This document shows positions 14,338 to 22,067 of a stretch of 24,836 bases of DNA, in pieces. Position 1 is the stretch's first letter. Each line of letters begins with the position of its first letter. Both the position numbers and the translations under genes were made by a program. The notes beneath the pieces were generated by a model. That model worked only from the letters and a program-made list of their open reading frames with translations, searched no databases and was not told the DNA's origin. The stretch is from CAVVYA01 sp964577835 (GTDB lineage Bacteria; Pseudomonadota; Alphaproteobacteria; SMXQ01), in NCBI GenBank assembly GCA_964577835.1, contig CAZOBN010000041.1, forward strand, positions 1-24,836, in the 5' to 3' direction.

Positions 14338-15717
14338 TTATGTCCTGTCGAGAAGATTCTCATAATACGCCGTCGTAAAGCGGGGGCGCGCGAGACTCTC
14401 GGGGATACGCACGTCACCCGGTTCGAGCCATTGGGTCTGGATCGGCGAGGCGTTGCCGCCGAGTTCGTGGATCGCGAGCTTGTTGTAATCGCGGGCGAAC
14501 CGGCGCCAGCGCTCGTCGGCGGGATCGGCGCAGAATGGATCGAACGAGAACGACACGCCGGGGCCTCCCGAATACAGGCCATGGGGTTTCTTGGTCTTTT
14601 CCGGCCGCCGCACGAAATAGGTCGCCCAGCCGTTCGGCGCGAAGCCGGTACGCCGCTCGTATTCCTTGGTGAACTTGTATGACGCGGCGACGACCCGTTC
14701 GAAGCCGCCGATGTCGTGTTCGTAGTACTGGAAATCCAGGCGGGGTTCGTCTTCGGTGGGCAGCCAATATTCGTTGACGAAATCCGCCCGCGAATAGACG
14801 ATGCCCTTGGGTTGGGGTACGCCGGCGGTGGCGCCGCCGCGCTGAATATAGAGCCGCTTGGCTATGCGGAATTCCTCGCACGCCGGTTGCGACGAGGCTG
14901 GGGTCGTCGCGCCAGGCCCGGCACTGTAGCGCTGGTCGCACAGCGCGGCGAGCTGATGCAGGATCACGACGGCGAACAGCGCGTCGCATTCGTCGCGCAG
15001 GCGCAGCAGGCCGGCCGCGAGTGTTTCCGGCGACTCGTCGGCCATCATGATCGAGACGTCCGAGCGGCAGAGCGTCGCGGGCCGCACCTCGACGAGGCAT
15101 TCGACCACGATTCCCGAGAGGCCGAACGAGCATTTGAACCGGTGGAACGCGGCGCCATCGGCATGGTCGGACAGTTGGCGCAGCGCGCCGGTCTCGTCCA
15201 CATAGGCGATGCCGACGACATGGGCCGAGAAATAGCCCGCCCCATCGAGCGACGATTCCTTGGTATCGCCGACGGCCACGGAGCCGACCGTCGCCTCGCC
15301 GATCTCGGCCTGAAACGGTATTTCGACGCCGCGCTCCTGAAGCCATGTGTTGAGCTTCTTCAGGCGGCAGCCTGCCTGCACGCGGACGACCTGCCGGCCC
15401 GCCGCATCGCGCTCCAACCCGAGGATGCCGTCGAGCTTGCGGGTGCACAGGAGGGTGCCTTCGTCGTTGACGACGGTCGAGGTGACCGACAGCATCGCGC
15501 CGACGGGATGAACAGGGGTGGGAAACTCGCCCGTATCGCGCACCACGGCCTGAACATCCGCGTAGCTCACCGGCTCGACATAGACCGCCGGCCGCGTCGT
15601 TCGGCTGAAGCCCCAGTTTCGGTAGGTCCGGCCATTGCGCTCGATCAGGCCGTGAAAAGGCAGCCGCTCCTCGCTCGGCGTCCTACGCCGGCCGTTTACC
15701 GCGCCCTCGCTGGCCAT
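14338..15717 (-). CDS. FAD-binding oxidoreductase (VAO/GULO-DprE1-like)
   Basis: The product is 459 aa from the ATG at 15717 (GGGGGT just upstream). The frame stays open a further 72 codons, but that part reads unlike protein. An FAD-binding PCMH-type domain covers roughly residues 25-200: NWGFSRTTRPAVYVEPVSYA, then TPVHPVGAMLSVTSTVVNDE, RVQAGCRLKKLNTWLQERG and EIGEATVGSVAVGDTKESSL. The C-terminal part resembles aldonolactone oxidases. Candidates are a sugar-lactone oxidase, or an oxidase of a polyprenyl-phosphoryl sugar like DprE1. The latter would fit the neighbouring lipid-linked sugar genes, which are transcribed the same way about 170 bp downstream. No obvious His flavinylation motif was seen. 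The substrate is unknown. Confidence 0.75.
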   Translation of the reverse strand: MASEGAVNGRRRTPSEERLPFHGLIERNGRTYRNWGFSRTTRPAVYVEPVSYADVQAVVRDTGEFPTPVHPVGAMLSVTSTVVNDEGTLLCTRKLDGILGLERDAAGRQVVRVQAGCRLKKLNTWLQERGVEIPFQAEIGEATVGSVAVGDTKESSLDGAGYFSAHVVGIAYVDETGALRQLSDHADGAAFHRFKCSFGLSGIVVECLVEVRPATLCRSDVSIMMADESPETLAAGLLRLRDECDALFAVVILHQLAALCDQRYSAGPGATTPASSQPACEEFRIAKRLYIQRGGATAGVPQPKGIVYSRADFVNEYWLPTEDEPRLDFQYYEHDIGGFERVVAASYKFTKEYERRTGFAPNGWATYFVRRPEKTKKPHGLYSGGPGVSFSFDPFCADPADERWRRFARDYNKLAIHELGGNASPIQTQWLEPGDVRIPESLARPRFTTAYYENLLDRT

Positions 15718-15803
15718 TTCGACCCCCGTGTTCAGTCCGACGTTGCGATTGTGGCTTTTACGTTTGGCAGTCTCAAGATGGATCACTTTTGACGGCGCGC
15801 ATA

Positions 15804-15924
15804 AGCCTGTGTGGCCGCACCATCGTTCCTGGTAACCGCGGAGACGCGGGCCGGCAAGGACAAGCCTTTCGATATCGAGTTGGCAGGCGCCTATCTGCAG
15901 GGCATGCTGGAGGCGCTGCATTGA
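15804..15924 (+). pseudogene. Possible C-terminal remnant of an unidentified gene
   Basis: Between the FAD oxidoreductase start and the mini membrane gene, a plus-strand frame without a start codon reads VTAETRAGKDKPFDIELAGA, then YLQGMLEALH and stop at 15924. The codon use and composition look protein-like, and the frame is closed upstream by a stop at 15801. It may be the tail of a gene lost by deletion. No family is recognised. Confidence 0.25.
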
Positions 15925-16015
15925 GCCGTCCAACCGCCGGGGAACCGGCTCCGCGGCGCTCCGTTAATTAACCGCATCCTGGGCCACCGGCCCCTGGACC
16001 TTAGGAGGAAAAAAC

Positions 16016-16198
16016 ATGCTCGAAGGATTGGTGGGGCTCGTCATCCTGGCGCTCGATATCTGGGCGATCTTGAAGATCATCGGAAGCCCCGCGAGCACAG
16101 GTGCCAAGGTGCTGTGGATTCTCCTGATCCTGTTCCTGCCTCTCCTGGGGCTCATCATCTGGTATTTCGCCGGACCGAAGGGTGCCGGGCCGGGCTGA
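16016..16198 (+). CDS. Small membrane protein, PLDc_N-like
   Basis: The product has 60 aa with a strong ribosome site: AGGAGG at 16003-16008, seven bases before the ATG. It has two hydrophobic helices (LVGLVILALDIWAILKII and VLWILLILFLPLLGLIIWYF) joined by GSPASTGAKV, ending in AGPKG. This matches the short phospholipase-D-nuclease N-terminal (PLDc_N) type of inner membrane protein, which occurs alone in many proteobacteria with unknown function. It is a complete gene and not a truncated cardiolipin synthase. Confidence 0.85.
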   Translation: MLEGLVGLVILALDIWAILKIIGSPASTGAKVLWILLILFLPLLGLIIWYFAGPKGAGPG

Positions 16199-16217
16199 GC
16201 TTCCCCGCCAACCAGCG

Positions 16218-16865
16218 TCACGCTCGGCGGTCGTTCCGCTGGGTGGATTGCGTCAGCGGCAGGCGCGCTTCGTGCGGCCGCATGTCGGCGCGGCTGTTCC
16301 AGCGGATCATCACGCCGCCATCATCGTCGAAGGACAGCAGGGCGGGGCCGCGCGGCGCTTCGCCGGTGACCACCGCGCGCTGAATGACGGTGGCGATCTC
16401 GTCGGCGCGGCTGACGAAGCGGACGATCGCATAGGCAACCTTCACCGGCCGGGTATCTTCGATCATCGCCACCGTGCCGAAACGGTCGTTGGGAATATTG
16501 AGCCCGACGATGACGCTGGCCGGCCGCGCGATGGTCTCCTTCGCCATGGTGAAGGCGGTGGCGACCTGGGCGAGGGGCGCGCAATCGCTCCGCGCCAGGG
16601 CATGTTCCGCCTCGTCCCAAGAGATGTCGGCAGCGCGGTAACCGAGCTGGTTGAGGAAGGCGGCGGCGGGCGCGCCGAGCGCGTCTTGCCACAACTGTCC
16701 TTGACCGACCGCGTGGATGAACTGCGGCAGGGCCTCCAATCCGCTCGATTTGCGGCAATAGATCTCTGGCGTTTCGGTGCGGATGTGTGGTGCCAGCGCC
16801 CGCGCCAACCCATCCGCCGCATCGGGCGTGAAACCCTCGCTCAACATCAGATGCAGTGTGGCCAT
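16218..16865 (-). CDS. Conserved-looking hypothetical protein
   Basis: The product has 215 aa and is soluble, with no signal peptide or membrane segment. The start at 16865 has a strong purine run (GGGGGG) three bases upstream. The sequence begins MATLHLMLSEGFTPDAADGL and later shows PASVIVGLNIPNDRFGTVAM and a YAIVRFVSRADEIATVIQRAV stretch, with FDDDGGVMIRWNS near the end. I do not recognise a family. It is convergent with the 60-aa membrane gene (20-bp gap) and divergent from the periplasmic protease-like gene. Confidence 0.7.
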   Translation of the reverse strand: MATLHLMLSEGFTPDAADGLARALAPHIRTETPEIYCRKSSGLEALPQFIHAVGQGQLWQDALGAPAAAFLNQLGYRAADISWDEAEHALARSDCAPLAQVATAFTMAKETIARPASVIVGLNIPNDRFGTVAMIEDTRPVKVAYAIVRFVSRADEIATVIQRAVVTGEAPRGPALLSFDDDGGVMIRWNSRADMRPHEARLPLTQSTQRNDRRA

Positions 16866-17088
16866 GTCCCCCCAGGCGACCGCCGTATTATTTGCCGGCG
16901 GAGCCGGCTTGTGCGCCGCCGAACAATCATGGGGCAGCGGCCCGGCAAAGTCTAAGGATTTGGCCGTGGTCCGGGAGCCGCGCAGTCAACCTCGGCGTCT
17001 GTCACGGCGCCGAGGTTATGCTACTCTCAGGCTGTTTGGTTCCGTTGCGTCTCGCCGAATCGCGTCATCCGGATGATGGGGAATCGCC

Positions 17089-17160
17089 ATGCAGAGCCGC
17101 GCCGCCGCTACCGCACGCTTGCTTTTTCTCGCGATGATCGCGTTCGCGCCGTTGCAATGA
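17089..17160 (+). CDS. Possible 23-aa leader peptide overlapping the next gene
   Basis: ATG at 17089, preceded by a GATGGGGA purine stretch, opens MQSRAAATARLLFLAMIAFA-PLQ and ends in a TGA that overlaps the ATG of the next gene (ATGA). It looks like a signal peptide on its own. It could be a coupling leader, or an original N-terminus separated from the main gene by a frameshift. Evidence is limited to layout and hydrophobicity. Confidence 0.3.
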   Translation: MQSRAAATARLLFLAMIAFAPLQ

Positions 17161-17795
17161 CCAGAAATTCTCGCGGCTCTTGGAGGGAGTCATCATCGTG
17201 GCTCGCGTGCGCGCTTATCGGCCTCCTATGGGCGGAGCGAGCCCAAGCGATCGACATCATGGAGATGCGGCTCGATGGCCCGTGCAAGGCTATCGTTTTC
17301 AACGGCGATATCGCGCGCAACGAGGCGGCCGCCTTCATCAAGCGCATGGTTGCGGCGGCCGAGCGCTGCGGCACCCGCAATATCATCGTGCATAAAATGC
17401 CGGGCGGCTCGGTCAATGACGCACTGGCGATCGGCGAGGCGATTCGGTCGCGCGAATATGTGACGGCGATGCTGCCGGACAGCATCTGCGCCAGCGCATG
17501 CGGCCTGATCTATCTCGGTGGAGTGCAGCGTTACTGGCGCCAAGGTGCGAGGTTCATCATCCACCGCCCGGAGATCAGGGGCGCGACTCCGTTTAAGTCC
17601 GTCGCGGAGTCCGATCATGCCTATGATCGGCTGAAGCTCCGGCTCATCCGCTATGTCGCCTCGATGGGCGCCAGCCCCGACTACGTGGATCTGATGTATA
17701 TCGAGCCGAAACGTCCCGGCCCGAGCGAGAGGACCTTAGACGGGCTCGATATGATGCGCCTCAGTTTGTTCACCCATACCGGCGTGCCGTTCTGA
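17157..17795 (+). CDS. Periplasmic ClpP/crotonase-fold protein (COG3904-like)
   Basis: The product is 212 aa from ATG 17157; an in-frame start at 17073 would add 28 residues. The chosen start gives an export signal: basic n-region, SWLACALIGLLWA, then AQA before Ile32. The mature part has the ClpP-like pattern CKAIVFNGDI, KMPGGSVNDALAIGEAIR (oxyanion Gly-Gly), DSICASACGLIYLGG with probable nucleophile Ser113 between Cys111 and Cys115, and FIIHRPE with His136. These are the features of the predicted periplasmic serine-protease-like COG3904 group, whose substrates are unknown. No purine-rich ribosome site precedes 17157, so translation may depend on the overlapping short frame at 17089. It is a single gene with no evident operon partner. 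Confidence 0.75.
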   Translation: MTRNSRGSWRESSSWLACALIGLLWAERAQAIDIMEMRLDGPCKAIVFNGDIARNEAAAFIKRMVAAAERCGTRNIIVHKMPGGSVNDALAIGEAIRSREYVTAMLPDSICASACGLIYLGGVQRYWRQGARFIIHRPEIRGATPFKSVAESDHAYDRLKLRLIRYVASMGASPDYVDLMYIEPKRPGPSERTLDGLDMMRLSLFTHTGVPF

Positions 17796-17940
17796 CGCCC
17801 GCCAACAGCGCTCCAACGAACTCCCCCTTGACATTCTAATGACGCGGCCCGGCAGGGAACTCGGCGACAGCGGGGTCGTTCTTAGCGTGTGCCGGCTGCC
17901 GAGGCTGGCATCGCTGGCGCGAACAACAGGAGACGCCAAA

Positions 17941-18450
17941 ATGGCCACCATCCGTCCTCGTTTTAAGGTGTTTACGGCCTGCGCCGTGGCCGCTGCCGCC
18001 GCCGTGACCCTTGCATCTTGTGCGGCCGATCGGGCACCGGAAACCATCTCGTCGCAAAACCCGAGCGTCACTTACAAGTATCGCGGCGATCAGGAACTGC
18101 TGCGCGCGAATCAGCAGGCGGCGGCGTTCTGCAATCAGTACGGTACGACGCCACGCACCGCGAATCTCACCAACAACACCGACGGCACAAACACCGTGAT
18201 CTTCGAATGCGTGAAAGTCGGCGCGCCGACCACGGCCATGGCGCCGGTTGCGCCGCTGCCGCCAACCGATCCGGCACTGACCTACAGCTATCGTACGGAG
18301 CGCGAGCTGCTCGATTCTTCACGCCGGGCCGACGCATATTGCATGCAGTATGGTCAGCGCATGGTCGCCACCTCGAGCATTGTCACCAATATGGATGGTT
18401 CACGGACCGTGACCTTCCAATGCGGTCCGACGATTGCCGTGACCCCTTAA
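17941..18450 (+). CDS. Lipoprotein with two internal repeats
   Basis: The product is 169 aa from ATG 17941, preceded by AGGAGA at good spacing; the longer upstream frame is rejected. The lipoprotein signal ends VTLASC with lipid-anchor Cys27. The mature protein is a duplication. Residues ~43-91 (TYKYRGDQELLRANQQAAAF, then CNQYG and TDGTNTVIFEC) and ~112-160 (TYSYRTERELLDSSRRADAY, then CMQYG and MDGSRTVTFQC) share spacing and two cysteines each. They are joined by a Pro-rich linker. Paired cysteines in each unit suggest disulfides in the periplasm. No family name can be given with confidence. Confidence 0.78.
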   Translation: MATIRPRFKVFTACAVAAAAAVTLASCAADRAPETISSQNPSVTYKYRGDQELLRANQQAAAFCNQYGTTPRTANLTNNTDGTNTVIFECVKVGAPTTAMAPVAPLPPTDPALTYSYRTERELLDSSRRADAYCMQYGQRMVATSSIVTNMDGSRTVTFQCGPTIAVTP

Positions 18451-18506
18451 CGCGAATCGACAGCGTCGACCGACCGCAGCGCGGTTGGTTACCAGACCGG
18501 AAAGCG

Positions 18507-18539
18507 AACGGCGGATCGCTCGCGTCGCGGTCCGCCGTT
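18507..18539. terminator. Bidirectional hairpin between convergent genes
   Basis: AACGGCGGA (18507-18515) pairs perfectly with TCCGCCGTT (18531-18539) around a 15-base loop. It sits between the ends of the plus-strand lipoprotein gene (18450) and the minus-strand response regulator gene (18573). Its outer A and T pairs suit use in both directions, although the U-tract is minimal. Confidence 0.55.
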
Positions 18540-18572
18540 GCGTTCCCAGGCCGGTCTTCGCGCGTGAGCCGC

Positions 18573-19202
18573 CTATTTGCCGGCCAGCACGCCCTCGATG
18601 AAGGTGACGAGTTGCTCTGGCGTGAACGGCTTGAGCAGATAGCCGGCCGGGCCGATCGCCTCGGCGCGGGCGCGAGTGATGGGATCGGCTTGCCCGGTGA
18701 CGAAGGCCACCGGCACGCCCGGGTAATTGCTCTTGATCTGCTTGGTCGTTTCGATGCCATCGATGACACCGCGCAAGGCGATGTCCATGAGGACCAAATC
18801 GGGAAAAATGCCGTCCGCCGCGGCGGCGGTGAGGGCGACCAGGGCGGAATCGCCGGTCGGCTTGGTGCCCATGACCTGATACCCCGCCGAATTGAGGATC
18901 ATCGCCATGTCGAGGGCCACCAGGGCCTCATCCTCGACGATCAGCACGCGACCGCGAGCTTCGCCGCTGACGGCTGCGTCGTCGCGGGTCGATGACTGCG
19001 TGGGATCGCTTTCACCGCCAGTGCCGAAATGGAACGGCAAGATCGCGGCGTCCAAGGCGGCGGGGCGGAGGAGCGGCCCCGAGCTGGAAAAGTCTTCCCC
19101 GGTCTGCATGACATTCATCGCTGGGGCACCCATGAGGTCGTGCGGCGGAATTTGGCGGCCAGTGTCACGATGGAGTGTACCTTTGTCGATTCGTCTGCGC
19201 AT
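18573..19202 (-). CDS. Receiver-only (CheY-like) response regulator
   Basis: The product has 209 aa from ATG 19202; ATG 19133 is an alternative that removes 23 residues, and neither has a clear ribosome site. The first ~80 residues are low-complexity. The receiver domain follows: RVLIVEDEALVALDMAMIL with the acidic pair, DLVLMDIALRG with phospho-acceptor Asp140, VAFVTGQAD with the conserved Thr, and YLLKPF with the conserved Lys. There is no output domain after the receiver, so it would act through protein contacts as in CheY- or DivK-type proteins. No histidine kinase gene is adjacent. It lies about 85 bp downstream of the Tat/secretin-like gene on the same strand and may be co-transcribed with it. 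Confidence 0.88.
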   Translation of the reverse strand: MRRRIDKGTLHRDTGRQIPPHDLMGAPAMNVMQTGEDFSSSGPLLRPAALDAAILPFHFGTGGESDPTQSSTRDDAAVSGEARGRVLIVEDEALVALDMAMILNSAGYQVMGTKPTGDSALVALTAAAADGIFPDLVLMDIALRGVIDGIETTKQIKSNYPGVPVAFVTGQADPITRARAEAIGPAGYLLKPFTPEQLVTFIEGVLAGK

Positions 19203-19286
19203 GCTTGTAGCCGAATTGCGCGGCCTTTGACACGGATAAACTGAGCTGGAGGACGTTCGTTTGGGGTAGGCGCCGCGGTCGCGGCG

Positions 19287-20111
19287 TCAACTCCGTTCGC
19301 TGTCGCCGACGACAACGCTGGGTCGCACCAGGATCAGCAGTCGGTCGTCCTCGGATTTATGGACGTGGCCGCCGAACAGGGGCTTCAAAAGCGGCACGTC
19401 GCGCAGAACCGGAACGCCCTTCTCATGTCCCACGTCGCTCACCAGCCCACCGAGGACCATCGTATCCATCTCGGCCGGGCCGATCGCGGCCGACGATGTC
19501 GTCGGCGTAGACGAACCGGAAGGTGCGCCATTGAGGCGCGCGCCAATCGCCCGCTGCACAGTTTCGATGGCATAGAAATTCGGCATCAGCGCCGCCAGGG
19601 CCTGCCGATTGCCGGCCTGGTAGCTGTCGTGCAGGAGGTAGCTGTAGAGCGTGTTGAGGAACACGAGCTGCCGCACCCGCGGATTGAGCGCCAAGTCGGG
19701 AAACAGAAAAACGAACAATGCGGTGCCTTCGGCATAGACGGCGCCGATACGGCTCTCTGGCTTGAAATCTGCGGCGCTGTAGGTGCGTTGAACCAGTTTG
19801 CCCAGGAACGGCAGCGCATCGAGCCCCAGGCGGTTCTGGTTGCGTTGATCGACGCCGGCCGCCGTGCGCAACATGAACAGCTGGCTGACGCCGAGCAGAA
19901 AAATCGTGGTGATGACGAGCTGCGCCTGCCGCACGCGCAAAGGTATGTTGTAGAGGAGCTGGTCGTCGGGGCCATCGCGCCCGTCGCCTCGGCTACGCTC
20001 CTCGCGGCCCGATCGTTCAACGAACGCGGCGCTCCCGCGTCCCATCAGCGTGGAGCCCAACGTAGCGCCCGATAGCAGAGTGATGGCTTGGCGGCGGTTG
20101 ATCATGCTCAT
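19287..20111 (-). CDS. Tat-exported protein with secretin-like C-terminal motifs
   Basis: The product has 274 aa. It starts with a twin-arginine signal (INRRQAITLLSGATLGSTLM, residues 4-23). The last ~60 residues resemble the secretin core of type II/IV pilus outer-membrane channels: MVLGGLVSD at 218-226, GVPVLRDVPLLKPLFGG at 232-248 and DRLLILVRPSVV at 256-267. A weaker echo of the same pattern occurs at 96-140 (LDALPFLGKLV, then GTALFVFLFPDL). The protein lacks the N0/N1 domains and the length of a true secretin (usually over 400 aa), and Tat export is unusual for one. It is probably a secretin-derived periplasmic or outer-membrane protein of unknown role. It belongs to a minus-strand run with two neighbours. 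Confidence 0.6.
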   Translation of the reverse strand: MSMINRRQAITLLSGATLGSTLMGRGSAAFVERSGREERSRGDGRDGPDDQLLYNIPLRVRQAQLVITTIFLLGVSQLFMLRTAAGVDQRNQNRLGLDALPFLGKLVQRTYSAADFKPESRIGAVYAEGTALFVFLFPDLALNPRVRQLVFLNTLYSYLLHDSYQAGNRQALAALMPNFYAIETVQRAIGARLNGAPSGSSTPTTSSAAIGPAEMDTMVLGGLVSDVGHEKGVPVLRDVPLLKPLFGGHVHKSEDDRLLILVRPSVVVGDSERS

Positions 20112-20224
20112 GCCCCCCTTAGCGAGCGAGATCCCGGCGAAGATGCTACGCCGCCGGGTAATCGCCGGTCAACCGCCGCAGAAGGCGCTCACGATCTGCC
20201 GTTCAGAGGCATTGCGAGCCGGCG

Positions 20225-20491
20225 TCAGTCCCAGCGACCATGGCGATGCGAGCGCCGGCCGCCGCGTCCATGGTCGCGGTCCGTGTAGGAAAAGATGAAG
20301 GTGTTCTGAACCGGGCGGCGTGGCGCGTAATAGCCGGGACCGTGGCTATAGTACGTCGGCGCGTAGCCGTAATAGCCCGGGGACGGGTAGCCGTAATAAG
20401 ATTCCGACGCCGTCGTGTAGCAGCCCGACAAGGCGAACGTGGCGCCAGCGAGCAGCAGAATTTTTCCAACCATAACCCGAACGCGTTCCAT
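20225..20491 (-). CDS. Small Tyr/Gly-rich lipoprotein
   Basis: The product is 88 aa from the ATG at 20491, which has GGGAGG at good spacing; an upstream in-frame start at 20635 is not supported. The lipoprotein signal reads KILLLAGATFALSGC with Cys24. The mature part has repeated YYGY/GYY motifs (SYYGYPSPGYYGYAPTYY) and a basic, Arg/His/Gly-rich tail. Such short surface lipoproteins are common in rhizobia and usually of unknown function. About 110 bp separate it from the Tat/secretin-like gene downstream. Confidence 0.72.
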   Translation of the reverse strand: MERVRVMVGKILLLAGATFALSGCYTTASESYYGYPSPGYYGYAPTYYSHGPGYYAPRRPVQNTFIFSYTDRDHGRGGRRSHRHGRWD

Positions 20492-20690
20492 GATCGCCTC
20501 CCAAGGGTATCGAGAGTGGATACCGGATTCACCGTTCGACGCGAGGCGACGGACTGCGCATCGAACTGGCGGCGATGGTGGGGGACAACCGTGGCGAGAT
20601 TGTGCCGTTTCGGCGGCCGAGTGGTGAAATCGCACAGGCGTGGCGCGTTTCGGCCCGCGACGGCGGCAGGACAGGGATCAGTGGCGGCTA

Positions 20691-22067
20691 TCAGGGCTGG
20701 TTCGCGGGCCGATCGGACTGCGCGCCGACCTCGCCAGCCGCAGGACTGGGGCCGACCGGCCCACTCAGGCCCAAAGCGGGGTTGGGCATGGCACCGAACG
20801 CAACGCCGCCGCTCAGGAGGTTGGCGGCCGAAGGCCGCCCGGGATGTCGCGGCGAGGGCGGTCGGGTTCCTCCCTGGACGAGCGCGTCATACAGATCCAA
20901 AGCGCGGTGTATGGGTTCCTTCAGGCCCACGCGCTCGAGCATCGCGATCAGCCGGCGGCGATAGCGAAGAACGTTCAAGCGCTGGTCGAGCATATCCACC
21001 CAAGGGGCTGAAATACCCTTTTCTTTTGCATATGCCAATAGCGTGCGGATCTCACCGAGCTGGAAGGCGTTCCGGGCTCTCAGCTTGCCGATGTGAGAGA
21101 GACGGAAGGCGTCCGGGAAGCACCCCGGGTCGTTCTTGCCGACCGCCACGAAGTTGAGCCGCGTGCGGATGCATTTCTCGCACACGCCGCAGTTCTCATG
21201 CTGCGCGCTGCCTTCCCAACACACCTTCAGCCGATTCACCACGGAGGGGAAATTGACCAGGAATTCGACCTTCGCCGTGCGCGTGAACTGGGCGCCGTCA
21301 TGGACCACGTTCATCAGCCCGCCGGAGAACAGCCGGTCGGTGATCGGCGTCGAGCCGAGAGGATAGACCAACGCGGTGTAGGGTTCCGAGCTGCCGATGA
21401 GCGCCGTGTCGTAGGCGCCCGAGAATTGATGCAGGCAACCCGAGAGCTGGGCGCCGAACGAATCTTCCCAATCCTGGCTCAGCAGCTTGCTGCTGGTCTT
21501 GACGATCTTGAGGTCGACGCCGAATTCGTCGAGGGTCGGCTGGACGCGCGCCACCAACTGGCGGAATTCGCCATCATTGTCGTAGTCCACGTCGAAGCCA
21601 TGAATCATGAGCACGGATTTGATGTCATAGCCGCCTTGATCAAGGCGCGTCTTGTTGCGGACCAATGTGAAGTTGGCATCGACACCGCCGGAAAACGTCG
21701 AGATTGCCCGCCGCATCGGCACGCGATTGGGGCTCACCACATTATCGGGGCGGATCTCGAAATATTTATAGGTCTTGGGGCGCCACTGGGCCCAGGCGCG
21801 TATAAATTCGTCGAGATTGTAGAGCGCGGTGTCGGTGATATCGCCATGGACCCGCAAGGGCAGGCCGAGTTTGAGGGCGTAGAACAGGACGGAATGAATA
21901 TAACCGTCGAGAACCGTCACGCCCTCGGTCTCGCCGCCGAAAATATCGTAATGCCAGCAAATATGCTCCGCCTGGCCATCGACGCGTAGCCGAGCCTCGC
22001 GCCGAACGCCAGTACCCAACGGGACTTCACGCACCTCGAGGTGCGCATTTGCTGGACTAGAACTCAT
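20691..22067 (-). CDS. PP-loop (QueC-like) ATPase with four-cysteine zinc site
   Basis: The product is 458 aa from the ATG at 22067 (CGGGGG upstream); the frame extends 32 codons further but that part is not protein-like. The PP-loop reads TFSGGVDANFTL with Ser126-Gly-Gly-Val-Asp130; the usual final Ser of SGGxDS is Ala131. A cysteine cluster at Cys283, Cys293, Cys296 and Cys299 (CWEGSAQHENCGVCEKCIRT) mirrors the zinc site of QueC, the 7-cyano-7-deazaguanine synthase. It is about twice QueC's length, with an extra N-terminal domain of ~115 residues (CWHYDIFGGETEGVTVLDGY) and a Pro/Gly-rich tail. No other queuosine gene is near. It probably adenylates an acid or an amide on a small molecule or surface polymer; the substrate is unknown. 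Confidence 0.7.
   Translation of the reverse strand: MSSSPANAHLEVREVPLGTGVRREARLRVDGQAEHICWHYDIFGGETEGVTVLDGYIHSVLFYALKLGLPLRVHGDITDTALYNLDEFIRAWAQWRPKTYKYFEIRPDNVVSPNRVPMRRAISTFSGGVDANFTLVRNKTRLDQGGYDIKSVLMIHGFDVDYDNDGEFRQLVARVQPTLDEFGVDLKIVKTSSKLLSQDWEDSFGAQLSGCLHQFSGAYDTALIGSSEPYTALVYPLGSTPITDRLFSGGLMNVVHDGAQFTRTAKVEFLVNFPSVVNRLKVCWEGSAQHENCGVCEKCIRTRLNFVAVGKNDPGCFPDAFRLSHIGKLRARNAFQLGEIRTLLAYAKEKGISAPWVDMLDQRLNVLRYRRRLIAMLERVGLKEPIHRALDLYDALVQGGTRPPSPRHPGRPSAANLLSGGVAFGAMPNPALGLSGPVGPSPAAGEVGAQSDRPANQP

Noticed and set aside
14716..15792. 358-aa plus-strand frame
   Set aside because: It lies opposite the FAD oxidoreductase, has no recognisable domain and has shadow-like composition.
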